64,000 nt of DNA from Chitinophaga varians (GCF_012641275.1 NZ_JABAIA010000003.1:1178001-1242000), one strand, 5' to 3'. Counted from the first letter of the stretch, positions 55,473 through 64,000 are shown. Program-made: numbers and translations. Notes: generated by a model not told the origin, from the sequence alone.

Positions 55473-56120
55473 TTACAAAAAGGGAGCGTTCAGAAAATCA
55501 TTTAGCGGTTTCAGGCATTTATATATGGCAGCAAACTTTTTAGGGGCGTCGTTTTCCAGCAGCTCCTTATCAGTGACAGGGCGCGTGGCCACAAAGTGTT
55601 TCAGCTTCAGGTATTCCGCCATGGGATCATCTTTGTCAAAGCCCAAGGGAACACGTTTGAGTTTATCATCTTCACTCAAACTTCCGAAATGGTCACGGAA
55701 ATTTTTTCCAAGTATGATCTTTTTGAATGCGTCAGCATTATATGAAATTTCTTTCCGGAGCTCTTTGAGTTGCGTATTGTCAAGCATATAAATGCCGCCG
55801 GCCAGAAAGGACTGCCCGGGCTGGATGTGGAGATAGTAACCTGCATGGCCGGAGCCAATGCTGGCGCCGAAATTGGTTTTGTAAGGATCTTTATTAGCAG
55901 AGAACCTGGTATCGCGATATATCCTGAAAAGTGATTTTTGGGCGTCCACGTTACCGATTGCGGTATCGAATCCGGACATTTCCTTTATCAGCTCCTCTAC
56001 GAATGAGGCACAGTCTTCACGGGCGCTGGTATAGCGGTTTTTATGCGCAGTAAACCATTCCCGGTTGTTGTTCTTTTCCAGGTCTTTCAGGAAATGCAGT
56101 ACAGATATTTTCGAAAGCAT
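55473..56120 (-). CDS. DUF2461 family protein
   Basis: 215 residues from ATG at 56120; the frame extends to 56192 but those residues are out-of-frame remnants of the neighbouring gene. The sequence LHFLKDLEKNNNREWFTAHK at the start, FRIYRDTRFSANKDPYKTNF near 72, and a GHAGYYLHIQPG region are the DUF2461 (TIGR02453) signature. The function is not known. Its start lies exactly where homology to the upstream AraC-like remnant stops. Confidence 0.85.
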   Translation of the reverse strand: MLSKISVLHFLKDLEKNNNREWFTAHKNRYTSAREDCASFVEELIKEMSGFDTAIGNVDAQKSLFRIYRDTRFSANKDPYKTNFGASIGSGHAGYYLHIQPGQSFLAGGIYMLDNTQLKELRKEISYNADAFKKIILGKNFRDHFGSLSEDDKLKRVPLGFDKDDPMAEYLKLKHFVATRPVTDKELLENDAPKKFAAIYKCLKPLNDFLNAPFL

Positions 56121-56386
56121 ACGAAAAAAGTACCGGTTTCTCCGGTAGGCGCTACTTCCAGCGGCCGTGTCAGTTGCCCGATGACAAAACATTTTGGCAG
56201 AACGATGCTATCGCCGTTGTCAGTGTACCGTTTGTACGGATCGCCATAGTGGAAGATCATTTTCATTCTGCCATCAGGAACGATGGTATTTTTCAGGGGC
56301 GTTGTTTCTTTGGGGCTTTCCAATGTCCAATAACATTCAACAAGCGCCGACAGGTCGGTATGCGGTTCATATATCTGACGGTCCAT
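56118..56386 (-). pseudogene. Truncated AraC-family regulator (N-terminal DUF6597-like remnant)
   Basis: The minus-strand frame from 56386 encodes 99 residues to a stop at 56087. Residues 1-92 look like the N-terminal DUF6597 domain of AraC-family regulators: LVECYWTLESP, IVPDGRMKMIFHYGDP and CFVIGQLTRPLEVAPTGETG. Intact members are about 270 residues with a C-terminal helix-turn-helix. Here the likeness stops at FFVCF and runs into the start of the DUF2461 gene in another frame. A deletion that removed the DNA-binding half is the simplest explanation, so I call it a pseudogene. Confidence 0.65.
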
Positions 56387-56401
56387 TGGATGGGTGGGTG
56401 T

Positions 56402-56866
56402 TTAATAGATGGTGATGATCTTCTCTTTTCCCTTAAAGGTAAATTCATCTCCTGTTTTTTTATGTAATAGTTGCAATGCCAGCGGGGAGGCGGGAGAGAG
56501 GAACACGACCGTTTCCCCATTGACGATCTGTTTGCCGAGGCCGCCGCCAATAAAGAAGTTGGTGGTGGTAGACCGTATGAATGCGCCCGCAGCCGGAGCG
56601 TTATAGATTACCTGCACATTGATCATACGAAGTGTATGCAGGCTTTCCTGGTGGGCCAGCAGTTGTCTGGCATGCATATCTTTTTCCAGGTGGCTCATGG
56701 CCCTTGCTGTTTCGTATTTGTCGCCGGCAGAACTTTTCCCTTCCTGGTTGGCGGCAGCCTGGGCCTCGTCCATGGCCTGCTGCGTGATGGCGATGCGTTG
56801 AAGGATAATCTGCTCACAATAGTTTTTAAGTAGAAGTTTATGAGCGATCTTTTCTTCCATCATCAT
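56402..56866 (-). CDS. GreA/GreB-like transcription elongation factor family protein
   Basis: Protein of 154 residues. The N-terminal half is a helical hairpin (AHKLLLKNYCEQIILQRIAI to QLLAHQESLHTLRMI) and the C-terminal half is FKBP-like with SPLALQLLHKKTGDEFTFKG, matching the GreA/GreB C-terminal domain. Database entries of this type in Bacteroidota are sometimes mislabelled as 3-oxoacyl-ACP synthase. True GreA has two acidic residues at the coiled-coil tip; the tip here (NQEGKSSAGDKYETAR) has Glu and Asp. It may rescue stalled polymerase or bind a nearby site. Confidence 0.72.
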   Translation of the reverse strand: MMMEEKIAHKLLLKNYCEQIILQRIAITQQAMDEAQAAANQEGKSSAGDKYETARAMSHLEKDMHARQLLAHQESLHTLRMINVQVIYNAPAAGAFIRSTTTNFFIGGGLGKQIVNGETVVFLSPASPLALQLLHKKTGDEFTFKGKEKIITIY

Positions 56867-56915
56867 GAGAATAACTGAATTTTATGTTCTGTGTATACCG
56901 GGTGAAGGTAAGATT

Positions 56916-58634
56916 TTATTTACGGGCAGCCATCATGGCCGATAACCATTTTGACATCATCAGTAACACGATCGCAGATACGCCGCCCATGGCCACAAAC
57001 AGCAGGAAGAAATCATAGGCATTGCGGATGGAATATCCCAGGAAAATAACCGTCCTGCCATGTTCAGGGTACAGGGTACTTAGCACGCCGGCAAATTTGT
57101 TGGCAGCGGCCGTAGCGAGGAACCAGACAGCCATCATTAAGGAAGAAAATTTAAGCGGCGATAACCTGTTGACAAGGGAGAGGCCTATCGGTGAGAGGCA
57201 GAACTCTCCAAACGCATGCAGGGCGTACATCCCGGTGATCCAGATAATGCTCACTTTGGTGCCGGGCGCAATGTCCTTTACACCAACTGCGATCCACAAA
57301 TAGCCGCATGCCAGTAATAACAGGCCAATGGCCATTTTAACGGGAGCGGAAGGTTCATATTTTCCCAGCCTGGGCCATAACCAGGCAAAGAAAGGTGCAA
57401 ACAAAACAATGTAAATGGAGCCGAGAGAAAGGAAGAGGCTGGGTGGTATTTCTCTTATTAAAAGGCTGTCTTCCTGTCTTATCAATAAATATATGTCCGT
57501 CCCCGTTATGCCCGCCAGGAAAAACAATAGCAGTCCGTATACCGTCAGGCGCAACGGCCGGTCTGCCGGGGACGACAGCCGCTGTTGTGCTTTGCGGAAC
57601 AGGGCGTACAATGTGTACAGCAGCAAAGCCGATACCAGCTGAATACACCATATGGGGATGCGCCAGTTCAACTGCCTGTCAGTTTGCTCATCTGTGAAAA
57701 ATGTCAGCGAAGCGCCGGCCTGCTCGAACGCCGCCCAGAAGAATATCACAAAAAAGGAAACGATAAAAATCACTTTGATGCGCTGTTTTTCCGCATGGGT
57801 GAGCGACCTGTCTCTGAAGATAATCACTGCTATCAGCACCACCGCGGCCAGCATGAGGTAAGAGAGATAGTTGATCACAGTGGCGTCCAGGTATAACAGC
57901 CCGATCATCAATAACGCGAAAAGCACCAGCCCGGCGATAATAGCGGCAGGCTGCAGCAGTTTTACCGGTACATGTTCGGGCGTAAGCCCCAGCACCTTGC
58001 CATCGGGAGCCGTCACATACCGGTGATGGAAAACTACCTGTACGGCTACACTGATGATCATACTGATGCCGCCGGCTAAAAAAGCCCATTTAAAATCAGC
58101 AGGATTACCGGTATCACCTGCCAGCCCGCAGATAATAGGCCCCAGCGCCCCGCCGGTATTAATGCCCATGTAAAAGATGGTATAGGCGGTATCTTTCCTG
58201 TTATCTCCGTCGGGATACAGCTGCCCTACAAGCGAGGAAATATTCGGTTTAAAAAAGCCGTTACCAGCAATCATGCAGCCCAGGCCGGAGAAAAACAACA
58301 GCAACGACAGAGAAGGGTAGCTATGAAACAGCGAAGCACTGGCAAAGAGGATGATTTCCCCCACGGCCATCACAACGCCTCCGATAATGATAGAACGTTT
58401 GTTGCCCCAGTAGCGGTCGGCGATATAACCGCCGAGCAGGGGCGTCAGGTAAATGAGGCCGGTATAACTGCCATACAGGTTGGCGGCAAATACCTTGCTG
58501 AACAGCAATGCCTTGGTCATAAACAGGATCAGCACTGCACGCATCCCGTAGTAGTTGAACCGCTCCCACATTTCAGTGACAAACAGGATATAAAGACCTT
58601 TAGGGTGAGATACCGGTCCGGAAGTTTCAGGCAT
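56916..58634 (-). CDS. POT-family proton-dependent oligopeptide transporter
   Basis: Protein of 572 residues with about 14 transmembrane helices. The family motif EMWERFNYYGMRAVLILFMT (ExxERFxYY, ~19-38) and a second PTR signature with GGYIADRYWGNKRSIIIGGV (~66) are clear. It imports di- and tripeptides with protons across the inner membrane. It is separated from its neighbours by 50 bp and 170 bp and is probably a single gene. Confidence 0.95.
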   Translation of the reverse strand: MPETSGPVSHPKGLYILFVTEMWERFNYYGMRAVLILFMTKALLFSKVFAANLYGSYTGLIYLTPLLGGYIADRYWGNKRSIIIGGVVMAVGEIILFASASLFHSYPSLSLLLFFSGLGCMIAGNGFFKPNISSLVGQLYPDGDNRKDTAYTIFYMGINTGGALGPIICGLAGDTGNPADFKWAFLAGGISMIISVAVQVVFHHRYVTAPDGKVLGLTPEHVPVKLLQPAAIIAGLVLFALLMIGLLYLDATVINYLSYLMLAAVVLIAVIIFRDRSLTHAEKQRIKVIFIVSFFVIFFWAAFEQAGASLTFFTDEQTDRQLNWRIPIWCIQLVSALLLYTLYALFRKAQQRLSSPADRPLRLTVYGLLLFFLAGITGTDIYLLIRQEDSLLIREIPPSLFLSLGSIYIVLFAPFFAWLWPRLGKYEPSAPVKMAIGLLLLACGYLWIAVGVKDIAPGTKVSIIWITGMYALHAFGEFCLSPIGLSLVNRLSPLKFSSLMMAVWFLATAAANKFAGVLSTLYPEHGRTVIFLGYSIRNAYDFFLLFVAMGGVSAIVLLMMSKWLSAMMAARK

Positions 58635-58804
58635 AGCGTTATTTTTTTCAGTACGTGGTCCAGGATATAAATATGCTGTTTCCTGACAGATATGGCTTCG
58701 CAGTAATTAGCAGAATATACTTTCATTTTAACCAGCTTATCCAGTCTTGTCCGGTCTTAACACCTTTTTAACCCTTCCACGGTTATTTTTGAAAGAAAAG
58801 AAGA

Positions 58805-60262
58805 ATGCCCAAAATATTACTGTCCCTTTCTTTTATCCTGGCTGCCCACACGCTGTTTGCCCAGAAAGCGCTCACAAAAAGATATCCCCGTGATATATGC
58901 CTTCGCGTTATTGACAACGCAGCCGAAGCGTTGGCAACATCTCAGCCCGGAGTTTACCGTTACTATTCCAGAGCGGAATTTAAACGATACCTTGACTCCC
59001 TGAAGACTACCGTGAATGCACCTATGACGGAACTGGAGCTATACCGCAAGCTGAAACCAATGGTGGCACGCATCGGCTGCCTGCACACCGATCTTATCAC
59101 CGGCGCAAACTATAAAGGCTGGCTGGACAAATCTCCCAACCTGTTGCCTTTACAATTATGCTGCGATGGTAACCGGGCATTTGTGGTGAAGAACTATAGT
59201 ACTGACAAAACCATTGTTCCCGGAGATGAGCTGCTGGCCATCAATGGCAAAAGCATACCGGAAGTGCTGAAGTTGTTGCTGCCGGCCATTCCGGCCGACG
59301 GCTATAATCAAACCATGAAATACCGGGCGCTGTATCATATGTTTCCATCCTGGTACCGGTCCGTCATAGAGGTGACAGATACTTTTTCGCTTGCTGTGAA
59401 ACAACATGACCGCGAGGTGCTAATCACCGTCCCGGCAGTAATGAAGAAGGATATCGCGCAGGACGGGTTTCTGAAGGAGTTCAGCTATCCGAAGCAACTT
59501 GCTTTTGAGGTGACAGGCAACACCGCAGTTCTGACGATACATTCTTTTGCTAACTCGGCGATAAAACGGGGGGACCAGCAGTTTAGGGAATTTATGGACA
59601 AAACATTTGAGGAGTTGCGTCAAAAAGGTATTCCCAATCTGGTGGTTGATTTACGGTATAATACAGGGGGCTCAGATGTAAATGCCGCTTATTTTTCCGG
59701 TTTTTTCTTCGATAAGCCTTACCGGTATTGGGACCGGATTGAGGTGACGGATAAAATCGCAAAAAAAATCAAAGGGATAGCGGGCATCTGGTACAGGAAA
59801 CCTGTCCTGAAAGATTCAGTCTGGCTGTGGCAGAAGGGTAAGACGGTGAAGGACTTTGATTTTTTTGAAGTACAGCAGCCATCTCCCTACGCTTATAAAG
59901 GAAAGGTGTATGTGTTGATCAACGGCTTTTGTATGTCGTCCTGTGCGGATGTGGCCAGTGTGCTGAGCAGCCATAAAAAAGCTGTTTTCGTCGGTGAAGA
60001 GACAGGTGGCGGATACCAGGGGAATAATAGCGGTCTTATGCCGGGCGTGAACCTGCGCCCGACGAAAATGGTGCTCACCGTCCCTTTACAGGGATATTTT
60101 ACTGCTGTAGATCCCAAAATAAATTTCGGCAGGGGAACAATGCCAGACTATCCCGTGAAAATGACAATAAATGATATCATCAGCGGGGTGGATAAATCTA
60201 TGGAATTGACCATGGAGTTGATTGCCGGGCAGTCAAGACAGGAAGTTGCTATTTCTCTTTGA
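58805..60262 (+). CDS. S41-family peptidase, exported
   Basis: Protein of 485 residues with a signal peptide ending near HTLFAQ. A PDZ-like stretch (GDELLAINGKSIPEVL, ~137-155) precedes the S41 core: LVVDLRYNTGGSDVN (~278) and NGFCMSSCADVASVL (~374-388), where Ser379 is the likely nucleophile. The usual Lys of the GxKTfGK motif is replaced by GEETGGG, so the catalytic partner is unclear and activity is not certain. It acts in the periplasm or at the surface. It is convergent with the MarR gene, and the two coding regions overlap by 14 bases (60249-60262). Confidence 0.88.
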   Translation: MPKILLSLSFILAAHTLFAQKALTKRYPRDICLRVIDNAAEALATSQPGVYRYYSRAEFKRYLDSLKTTVNAPMTELELYRKLKPMVARIGCLHTDLITGANYKGWLDKSPNLLPLQLCCDGNRAFVVKNYSTDKTIVPGDELLAINGKSIPEVLKLLLPAIPADGYNQTMKYRALYHMFPSWYRSVIEVTDTFSLAVKQHDREVLITVPAVMKKDIAQDGFLKEFSYPKQLAFEVTGNTAVLTIHSFANSAIKRGDQQFREFMDKTFEELRQKGIPNLVVDLRYNTGGSDVNAAYFSGFFFDKPYRYWDRIEVTDKIAKKIKGIAGIWYRKPVLKDSVWLWQKGKTVKDFDFFEVQQPSPYAYKGKVYVLINGFCMSSCADVASVLSSHKKAVFVGEETGGGYQGNNSGLMPGVNLRPTKMVLTVPLQGYFTAVDPKINFGRGTMPDYPVKMTINDIISGVDKSMELTMELIAGQSRQEVAISL

Positions 60263-60944
60263 GGCGTTTGGCATTCCAGTGCCTGAACATTTTTTCCCGT
60301 TCCTGCATGATAGCCGCCATTTTTTCTTCGCCTAATGTTTCTGAAAGAAGGTCATCTATCGACTTTTGTTTGACGGTAGACAGTATTTCCTGGTGTTTGG
60401 TTTCGGTGTCCTTCAGGATATTGACGACTACTTGTTTGTCTTTGTGATCAATGTCATTGTACATCAGCAAGGTGGGTTTGTGCAGCAGCTGGTACACTTT
60501 GAAAAGGATTTTTTCTCCGGTTTTGGTGACGCTGACCAGCTTGGCCCGCTTGTCTTCCGGGTCAGTTCTCTCGGCAATATATCCCAGGTTTTTCAGTTTG
60601 TTGAGTATATCGATGCCGGTAGTCTGTTCCGTGAAATTGTATTGTATGACTTGTGTTTTCCTGACTTCTTTCAGGTGATAGATGGTATTCAGAAAATAAA
60701 ACCATTCCAGCTCAAACCCTGGCAGCTCTTGCAGCGCCATTTTGGAATAGGCCGTCTGCATATTTGCCAGCCTTCCGATCAGTTTCGCAAAGGTGGTGTC
60801 TATATCAGGAGGCGTCAGTCCGCCGAACAGGTCATTATTGCTTTCCTGCGCTAAATAATACATGCAAAATGCGGTGGCTGAGGCAGTACCGTTTTTCTGC
60901 GTGTATTCTTCCCAGGCACTGATGAGTTTCGTGAGTTCTCCCAT
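60249..60944 (-). CDS. MarR-family transcriptional regulator
   Basis: Protein of 231 residues with a winged helix in the middle (KLKNLGYIAERTDPEDKRAK, then LVSVTKTGEKIL, ~112-145), a helix-turn-helix before it and long helical arms for dimerisation. It is larger than typical MarR (about 150 residues), with ~60 extra residues at the C-terminus (SIDDLLSETLGEEKMAAIMQ). It is divergent from a four-helix membrane protein gene, with a 152-bp shared region holding a palindrome, so it probably controls that gene and itself. Confidence 0.87.
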   Translation of the reverse strand: MGELTKLISAWEEYTQKNGTASATAFCMYYLAQESNNDLFGGLTPPDIDTTFAKLIGRLANMQTAYSKMALQELPGFELEWFYFLNTIYHLKEVRKTQVIQYNFTEQTTGIDILNKLKNLGYIAERTDPEDKRAKLVSVTKTGEKILFKVYQLLHKPTLLMYNDIDHKDKQVVVNILKDTETKHQEILSTVKQKSIDDLLSETLGEEKMAAIMQEREKMFRHWNAKRLKEK

Positions 60945-60952
60945 AATTTATA

Positions 60953-60962
60953 TCGAATTCGA
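60953..60962. promoter_or_regulatory. Palindrome between MarR and membrane-protein genes
   Basis: TCGAATTCGA is a perfect 10-bp palindrome 9 bp before the marR start. The related TATCGAAATA lies at 61013-61022. Both contain TATCGAA, so they may be paired MarR operators. Confidence 0.4.
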
Positions 60963-61096
60963 GGTAAAAATAGCAAAATAATTTGCCAGAACCGATTTTA
61001 TGATGATATTTGTATCGAAATAGATGTATTTTAAATTAAAATGGGACGAAAACGATTGAATTGTTCAGTTGTCTTTCGTTTTAAAAAGACGATAAA

Positions 61097-61600
61097 ATGA
61101 TGAATATCACGACAAGCTACCTTACAAGGGCGGAACTATGGCTGTATATCACCACGCTGGTATATTTTCTGATGAACGGGGCGCAGATATTTGAGACACT
61201 GGTATTTGTGCCCAAATGGGCCGCGGCGCCGCCGGACAACTTCAAACTATTATTGGACGGGAGAGGGGCGAGCCTGAAAAATTTCTGGATAGTATTCCAT
61301 TCACTGCATGAGGTCACCTTTATACTGGCGATTATATTTTGCTGGAAAATTGACTTCGCAAGAAACTGGTTGCTGGTATTGTTTGTCATCCACTTTGCGG
61401 TCAGGGTATGGACACTTGCATTTTTTGCGCCCAACATTATCAATTTTCAGCAGATAGCTGAAACACAGGCTGTGGTAAAAGACCTGGCAGCGAGAACAGC
61501 ACGCTGGCAGCTGCTGAACTATATTCGTGTGGCCATTTTTATGGCAGTGTCCATAGGGCTGGTTCCTTTATGTGTCCGGTTATTTAACCTGCGCCCATAA
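61097..61600 (+). CDS. Four-helix membrane protein, unknown function
   Basis: Protein of 167 residues with four predicted transmembrane helices (~12-32, ~68-88, ~90-112 and ~140-160). The pattern resembles small DUF1772-like membrane proteins, but I cannot name the family with confidence. It is divergent from the MarR gene across a region with palindromes, a common set-up for a regulator and its target (efflux or stress response). Confidence 0.65.
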   Translation: MMNITTSYLTRAELWLYITTLVYFLMNGAQIFETLVFVPKWAAAPPDNFKLLLDGRGASLKNFWIVFHSLHEVTFILAIIFCWKIDFARNWLLVLFVIHFAVRVWTLAFFAPNIINFQQIAETQAVVKDLAARTARWQLLNYIRVAIFMAVSIGLVPLCVRLFNLRP

Positions 61601-61643
61601 AAGATAAGCCTTCAGGCACCATCGCCTGAAGGCTTATCTTTTT
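61599..61643. terminator. Bidirectional terminator
   Basis: A stem of about 19 bp (AAAAGATAAGCCTTCAGGC with its complement) and a 6-base loop lies between convergent genes. It overlaps the last two bases of the membrane protein stop codon. Confidence 0.92.
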
Positions 61644-61663
61644 ATACAGCACGGCAACTATAA

Positions 61664-62101
61664 TTATTTGCAGGGGCCGGTCATGTCCATGGTATTTCTG
61701 GACGAGAGGCTTTGGTTCAGTGCGTTGCGCGCCATTTTTTGTACATAATCCCGCCTTTCATCAGTGGAAGCTGTCACCAGATTGCCCTGAACAAGGACAG
61801 AGGAAATCGGGAAGCCTTCCTGCCCTTCAATGATTTGTACCTGCCAGGTGCGGCCACCGCCCGCAATAGCGCCCATTACTGCCAGCCGCACAGAGCCGTA
61901 GTCGATCCGGAAAGGAGGAAGTTTCCATAAATCAAAAAATGTCAGCTGGTCTATTGCGCTTTGCGCATCGCTGATGTTATTGTCTGCAACGTTATCCGGA
62001 TAGTAGGATATACCACCTTGCGGAGTGATGGTGATGGTACAATTAGGGTCGTTTGATAGCTCGGAGCCTATGGCTTCAACGGGCTGTGCTTTTCCTGTCA
62101 T
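61664..62101 (-). CDS. Hypothetical protein
   Basis: Protein of 145 residues, no signal peptide. The sequence is beta-rich at first (CTITITPQGGISYYPDN), then mixed, ending with a helical stretch (RRDYVQKMARNALNQSL) and MTGPCK. It has only two Cys. I do not recognise the family. It is convergent with the membrane protein gene and has a 243-bp gap before the GH43 gene. Confidence 0.6.
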   Translation of the reverse strand: MTGKAQPVEAIGSELSNDPNCTITITPQGGISYYPDNVADNNISDAQSAIDQLTFFDLWKLPPFRIDYGSVRLAVMGAIAGGGRTWQVQIIEGQEGFPISSVLVQGNLVTASTDERRDYVQKMARNALNQSLSSRNTMDMTGPCK

Positions 62102-62344
62102 AGTGATAGATTTTAATTGTTAGGAAATGGTTATGAGTGTGAGATGATCTCAACTGTATTGTTAAAGAGGAGGATTATATGAGATATTTTACTTTGGTTA
62201 CTTTGAGAATTGAAAAAATAGTTGAATGCCAATGACAACCAATATCGAATTTAAACAAAAAAAATACTTCCGCGAAGCAGGTGGAAAGATAATGTTACCT
62301 TATATATGATGTATTGGTGATTTGACTTTCTTCGTGCGTTCGTT

Positions 62345-63484
62345 TCATTTATGTTTAGGTACTGGCTGAGGCCCGGTGGTCGGTCCTTTCACCACCAGCC
62401 TGCCGTCTGGCAAGACTTTCATCCGGTCTATAAATACCACCCGTTCTTCACCGGTGGCCATCGTCCGGGCATGATACACACAGAGCATCTCCTTACCGTC
62501 AGGTGAATACGTAATGCTGTTGTGGCCTGTTCCTGTCACCACGCCGCCTTTGTCTGTATTTTTCTGCAATACAGGATTGTTGGCTGCTTTGACAAACGGG
62601 CCGAGCGGGCTTTTGGAGGTGGCATATCCCACTGCGTAGTTTTTGCCACCGAAATAATTGGCGGAATACATCATGTAGTAGGTGTCCGCTTTTTTAAAGA
62701 TGACAGAACCTTCTGTCCAGCGGCGATTGACTTCTTTGGACGTAACGGAGCGGCTCTCCCATTCCGCTTGTTTATCGTCCATCTTCACCGGCGGACGAAG
62801 CAACAATACCGGTTCTCCGATAACCCCGCTGAAATCCGGTTTAAGTTCAACACCATATACCCAGCTTTCTTCTATCGTATCAAACCAACCTTTTTTTCTT
62901 GCCCAGTCAGCCACTTCGCTTTGCACCGGATGTTTGTAGCAGCAGCGGGAGTAATAGAGATAAATCTTACCGCCGGGGTCAAACAACACATTGGCATCAA
63001 TCACCGGATAACCCGGATCAAAAACAGGTTTGTCGGACAGGTCGGTGAAAGGCCCGGTAGGGCTGTCTGACACGGCCACCCCTATACGAAAATTTTCCAG
63101 TTCTTTGCCAGGATTGTTTTTCCATTGCGCGCTATAGAACAAATAAAACCGCCCCTGATGTTCATATACTTCAGGCGCCCAATAGGCGCCATTCCAGGCG
63201 GCAGTGGAATCGCTCCAGCCGTTGCGGTTGCCTGCATGAAACACCTGTCCCTCGTCTTTCCAATGCACAAGGTCGGTGGACGAATAAGCGGCAAATCCAT
63301 TTTTGGCCACACCTCCGGTGCCGTACATATAGTAGGTGCTCGCTTTCGTTTGTAACACGTAAGGATCGCCAAACTTTACCGGCAGCGGATTCCGGAAGGA
63401 GCCCCCCGACTGCGCAAATGTTCCGGTGTATTGGAAAAGGCTGGTTAACAGCAGGACAATCGTGGAATTTTTTACTTTGTTCAT
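62345..63484 (-). CDS. GH43-family glycoside hydrolase, exported
   Basis: 379 residues from ATG at 63484; the frame also allows 63493. The N-terminus is a signal peptide (to about TFAQS). The five-bladed propeller shows the GH43 pattern: VKFGDPYVLQ gives the base Asp, PVIDANVLFD the second Asp, and RRWTEGSVIFKK the acid Glu. The family includes arabinofuranosidases, endo-arabinanases and xylosidases; the subfamily and sugar cannot be told. It stands alone, 11 kb from the arabinose PUL, and no matching operator is seen. Confidence 0.88.
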   Translation of the reverse strand: MNKVKNSTIVLLLTSLFQYTGTFAQSGGSFRNPLPVKFGDPYVLQTKASTYYMYGTGGVAKNGFAAYSSTDLVHWKDEGQVFHAGNRNGWSDSTAAWNGAYWAPEVYEHQGRFYLFYSAQWKNNPGKELENFRIGVAVSDSPTGPFTDLSDKPVFDPGYPVIDANVLFDPGGKIYLYYSRCCYKHPVQSEVADWARKKGWFDTIEESWVYGVELKPDFSGVIGEPVLLLRPPVKMDDKQAEWESRSVTSKEVNRRWTEGSVIFKKADTYYMMYSANYFGGKNYAVGYATSKSPLGPFVKAANNPVLQKNTDKGGVVTGTGHNSITYSPDGKEMLCVYHARTMATGEERVVFIDRMKVLPDGRLVVKGPTTGPQPVPKHK

Positions 63485-63503
63485 GGCGTACATGTCAGGT
63501 AGA

Positions 63504-63534
63504 CAAATATAACCGCTGAAAATCAGAAATGAAA
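63504..63534 (-). promoter_or_regulatory. Bacteroidota promoter for the GH43 gene
   Basis: Read on the minus strand: TTTC at 63531-63534, a 19-bp spacer, and TATATTTG at 63504-63511, close to TTTG / TAnnTTTG. It gives a short leader of about 15 bases before ATG at 63484. Confidence 0.4.
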
Positions 63535-63650
63535 GCGATTTTATGTAAATTGCGCCCGCCCAACGGGTACGGCTGTACTTTTTACAGTGCTGTAGCGCCC
63601 ATAGCCCGGATGAATTGAAAAATCTGATTATATAACCCGAATATTAAAAA

Positions 63651-64000
63651 ATGGAACAACCCAAAGGATTTACCAGAGAAGGTAATGTGTACAAAATGAA
63701 GCCCCAATACGGATTTAGTATTATAGTCATCACGCTGACGCTGGGCTTTGCCTATTTTGGCTTTCATGTCAAATCTGCTGCTGTGATGTGGCTGTTCCTG
63801 GCCGCAGCGGTGATGTTTATATTAAGCGCCTTCACCAAGTCGCTGGTAATCGACATGGACAGAAAAGTGATCAACGTGAAAATGGCCCTGTTAAGACCGG
63901 CCTATACCATACCTATTGAGGATATTCAGCATTTTGAGTTGTATTCCATCAGAAGGAATTTCATTACCACCAATACCACCCTGAATGTATATTTCCTGAA
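63651..64000 (+). CDS. Membrane protein, N-terminal part (cut by window end)
   Basis: ATG at 63651 opens a frame that stays open to the window end (116 residues so far). Two adjacent hydrophobic segments (~20-39 and ~43-60) are followed by a beta-rich stretch (LVIDMDRKVINVKMALL, then IPIEDIQHFELYSIRR) like a PH-type membrane-associated domain. The layout resembles the small membrane protein at 14629. Its function is unknown. Confidence 0.7.
   Translation, partial: MEQPKGFTREGNVYKMKPQYGFSIIVITLTLGFAYFGFHVKSAAVMWLFLAAAVMFILSAFTKSLVIDMDRKVINVKMALLRPAYTIPIEDIQHFELYSIRRNFITTNTTLNVYFL

Noticed and set aside
56916..58634. POT transporter as exporter of the NRPS product
   Set aside because: It lies 47 kb from the NRPS and belongs to a peptide import family; no link is seen.
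62345..63484. GH43 gene as part of the arabinose PUL
   Set aside because: It is 11 kb away, on the other strand, with no AraR-like site, and unrelated genes lie between.
1..64000. CRISPR array, tRNA, rRNA, phage or complete insertion sequence
   Set aside because: No regularly spaced repeats, RNA gene sequence, or transposase or integrase frames were seen in the window.

Overview
The window reads as chromosomal DNA of a Bacteroidota bacterium close to Chitinophaga. Evidence for this is: two SusC/SusD pairs with ECF sigma factors and a FecR-type anti-sigma factor, a type IX secretion sorting domain, a Nudix-type AraR next to an araBDA operon, Bacteroidota-style promoters (TTTG / TAnnTTTG), and an NRPS whose predicted product matches the falcitidin-type peptide aldehydes known from Chitinophaga. 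I see no tRNA, rRNA, CRISPR, phage or complete insertion sequence.

Layout. (1) 1-9806: the 3' part of a large NRPS gene (C-A-T-C-A-T-C-A-T-reductase). The adenylation codes read as Val, Pro-like and Phe-like, and the protein ends in a reductase that should release an aldehyde. (2) 9.9-15.1 kb: a Nudix protein, a carbohydrate-binding/beta-lactamase-fold protein, a secreted creatininase-family protein behind an 18-bp palindrome, an NAD(P)-binding protein and a small membrane protein. (3) 15.2-28.4 kb, minus strand: a polysaccharide utilisation locus (PUL) in the order sigma factor, FecR, SusC, SusD, BNR protein, then a 1818-residue GH74-like T9SS protein with Big_2 and malectin modules. (4) 28.6-51.1 kb, plus strand: an L-arabinose PUL made of GH97, ECF sigma, SusC, SusD, a DUF3823 lipoprotein, araB-araD-araA, a sodium/sugar symporter, AraR, GH51 and a giant protein carrying two beta-L-arabinofuranosidase domains. 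(5) 51.3-64 kb: mixed housekeeping and accessory genes, including a lipoprotein, a zinc-ribbon protein, SDR plus AraC, a deleted AraC remnant, DUF2461, a GreA-like factor, a POT transporter, an S41 peptidase, MarR plus a divergent membrane protein, GH43, and a membrane protein cut by the window end.

How the genes fit together. In region 4 the glycan is imported by SusCD and trimmed by GH97 (galactose or glucose), GH51 (alpha-L-Araf) and the GH146-GH127 fusion (beta-L-Araf). The symporter then takes up arabinose and AraA, AraB and AraD convert it to xylulose 5-phosphate. A 19-bp inverted repeat (AWTTGT-N7-ACAATT) lies before araB, before GH51 and inside the promoter of the ECF sigma gene, so one regulator may link catabolism, enzymes and import. 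This enzyme set matches the sugars of plant extensins (Hyp-linked beta-arabinosides capped by alpha-Araf, and Ser-linked alpha-galactose) better than linear arabinan.

The most notable items are the falcitidin-like NRPS end, the tandem GH146-GH127 fusion, and the putative AraR regulon that includes an ECF sigma gene.
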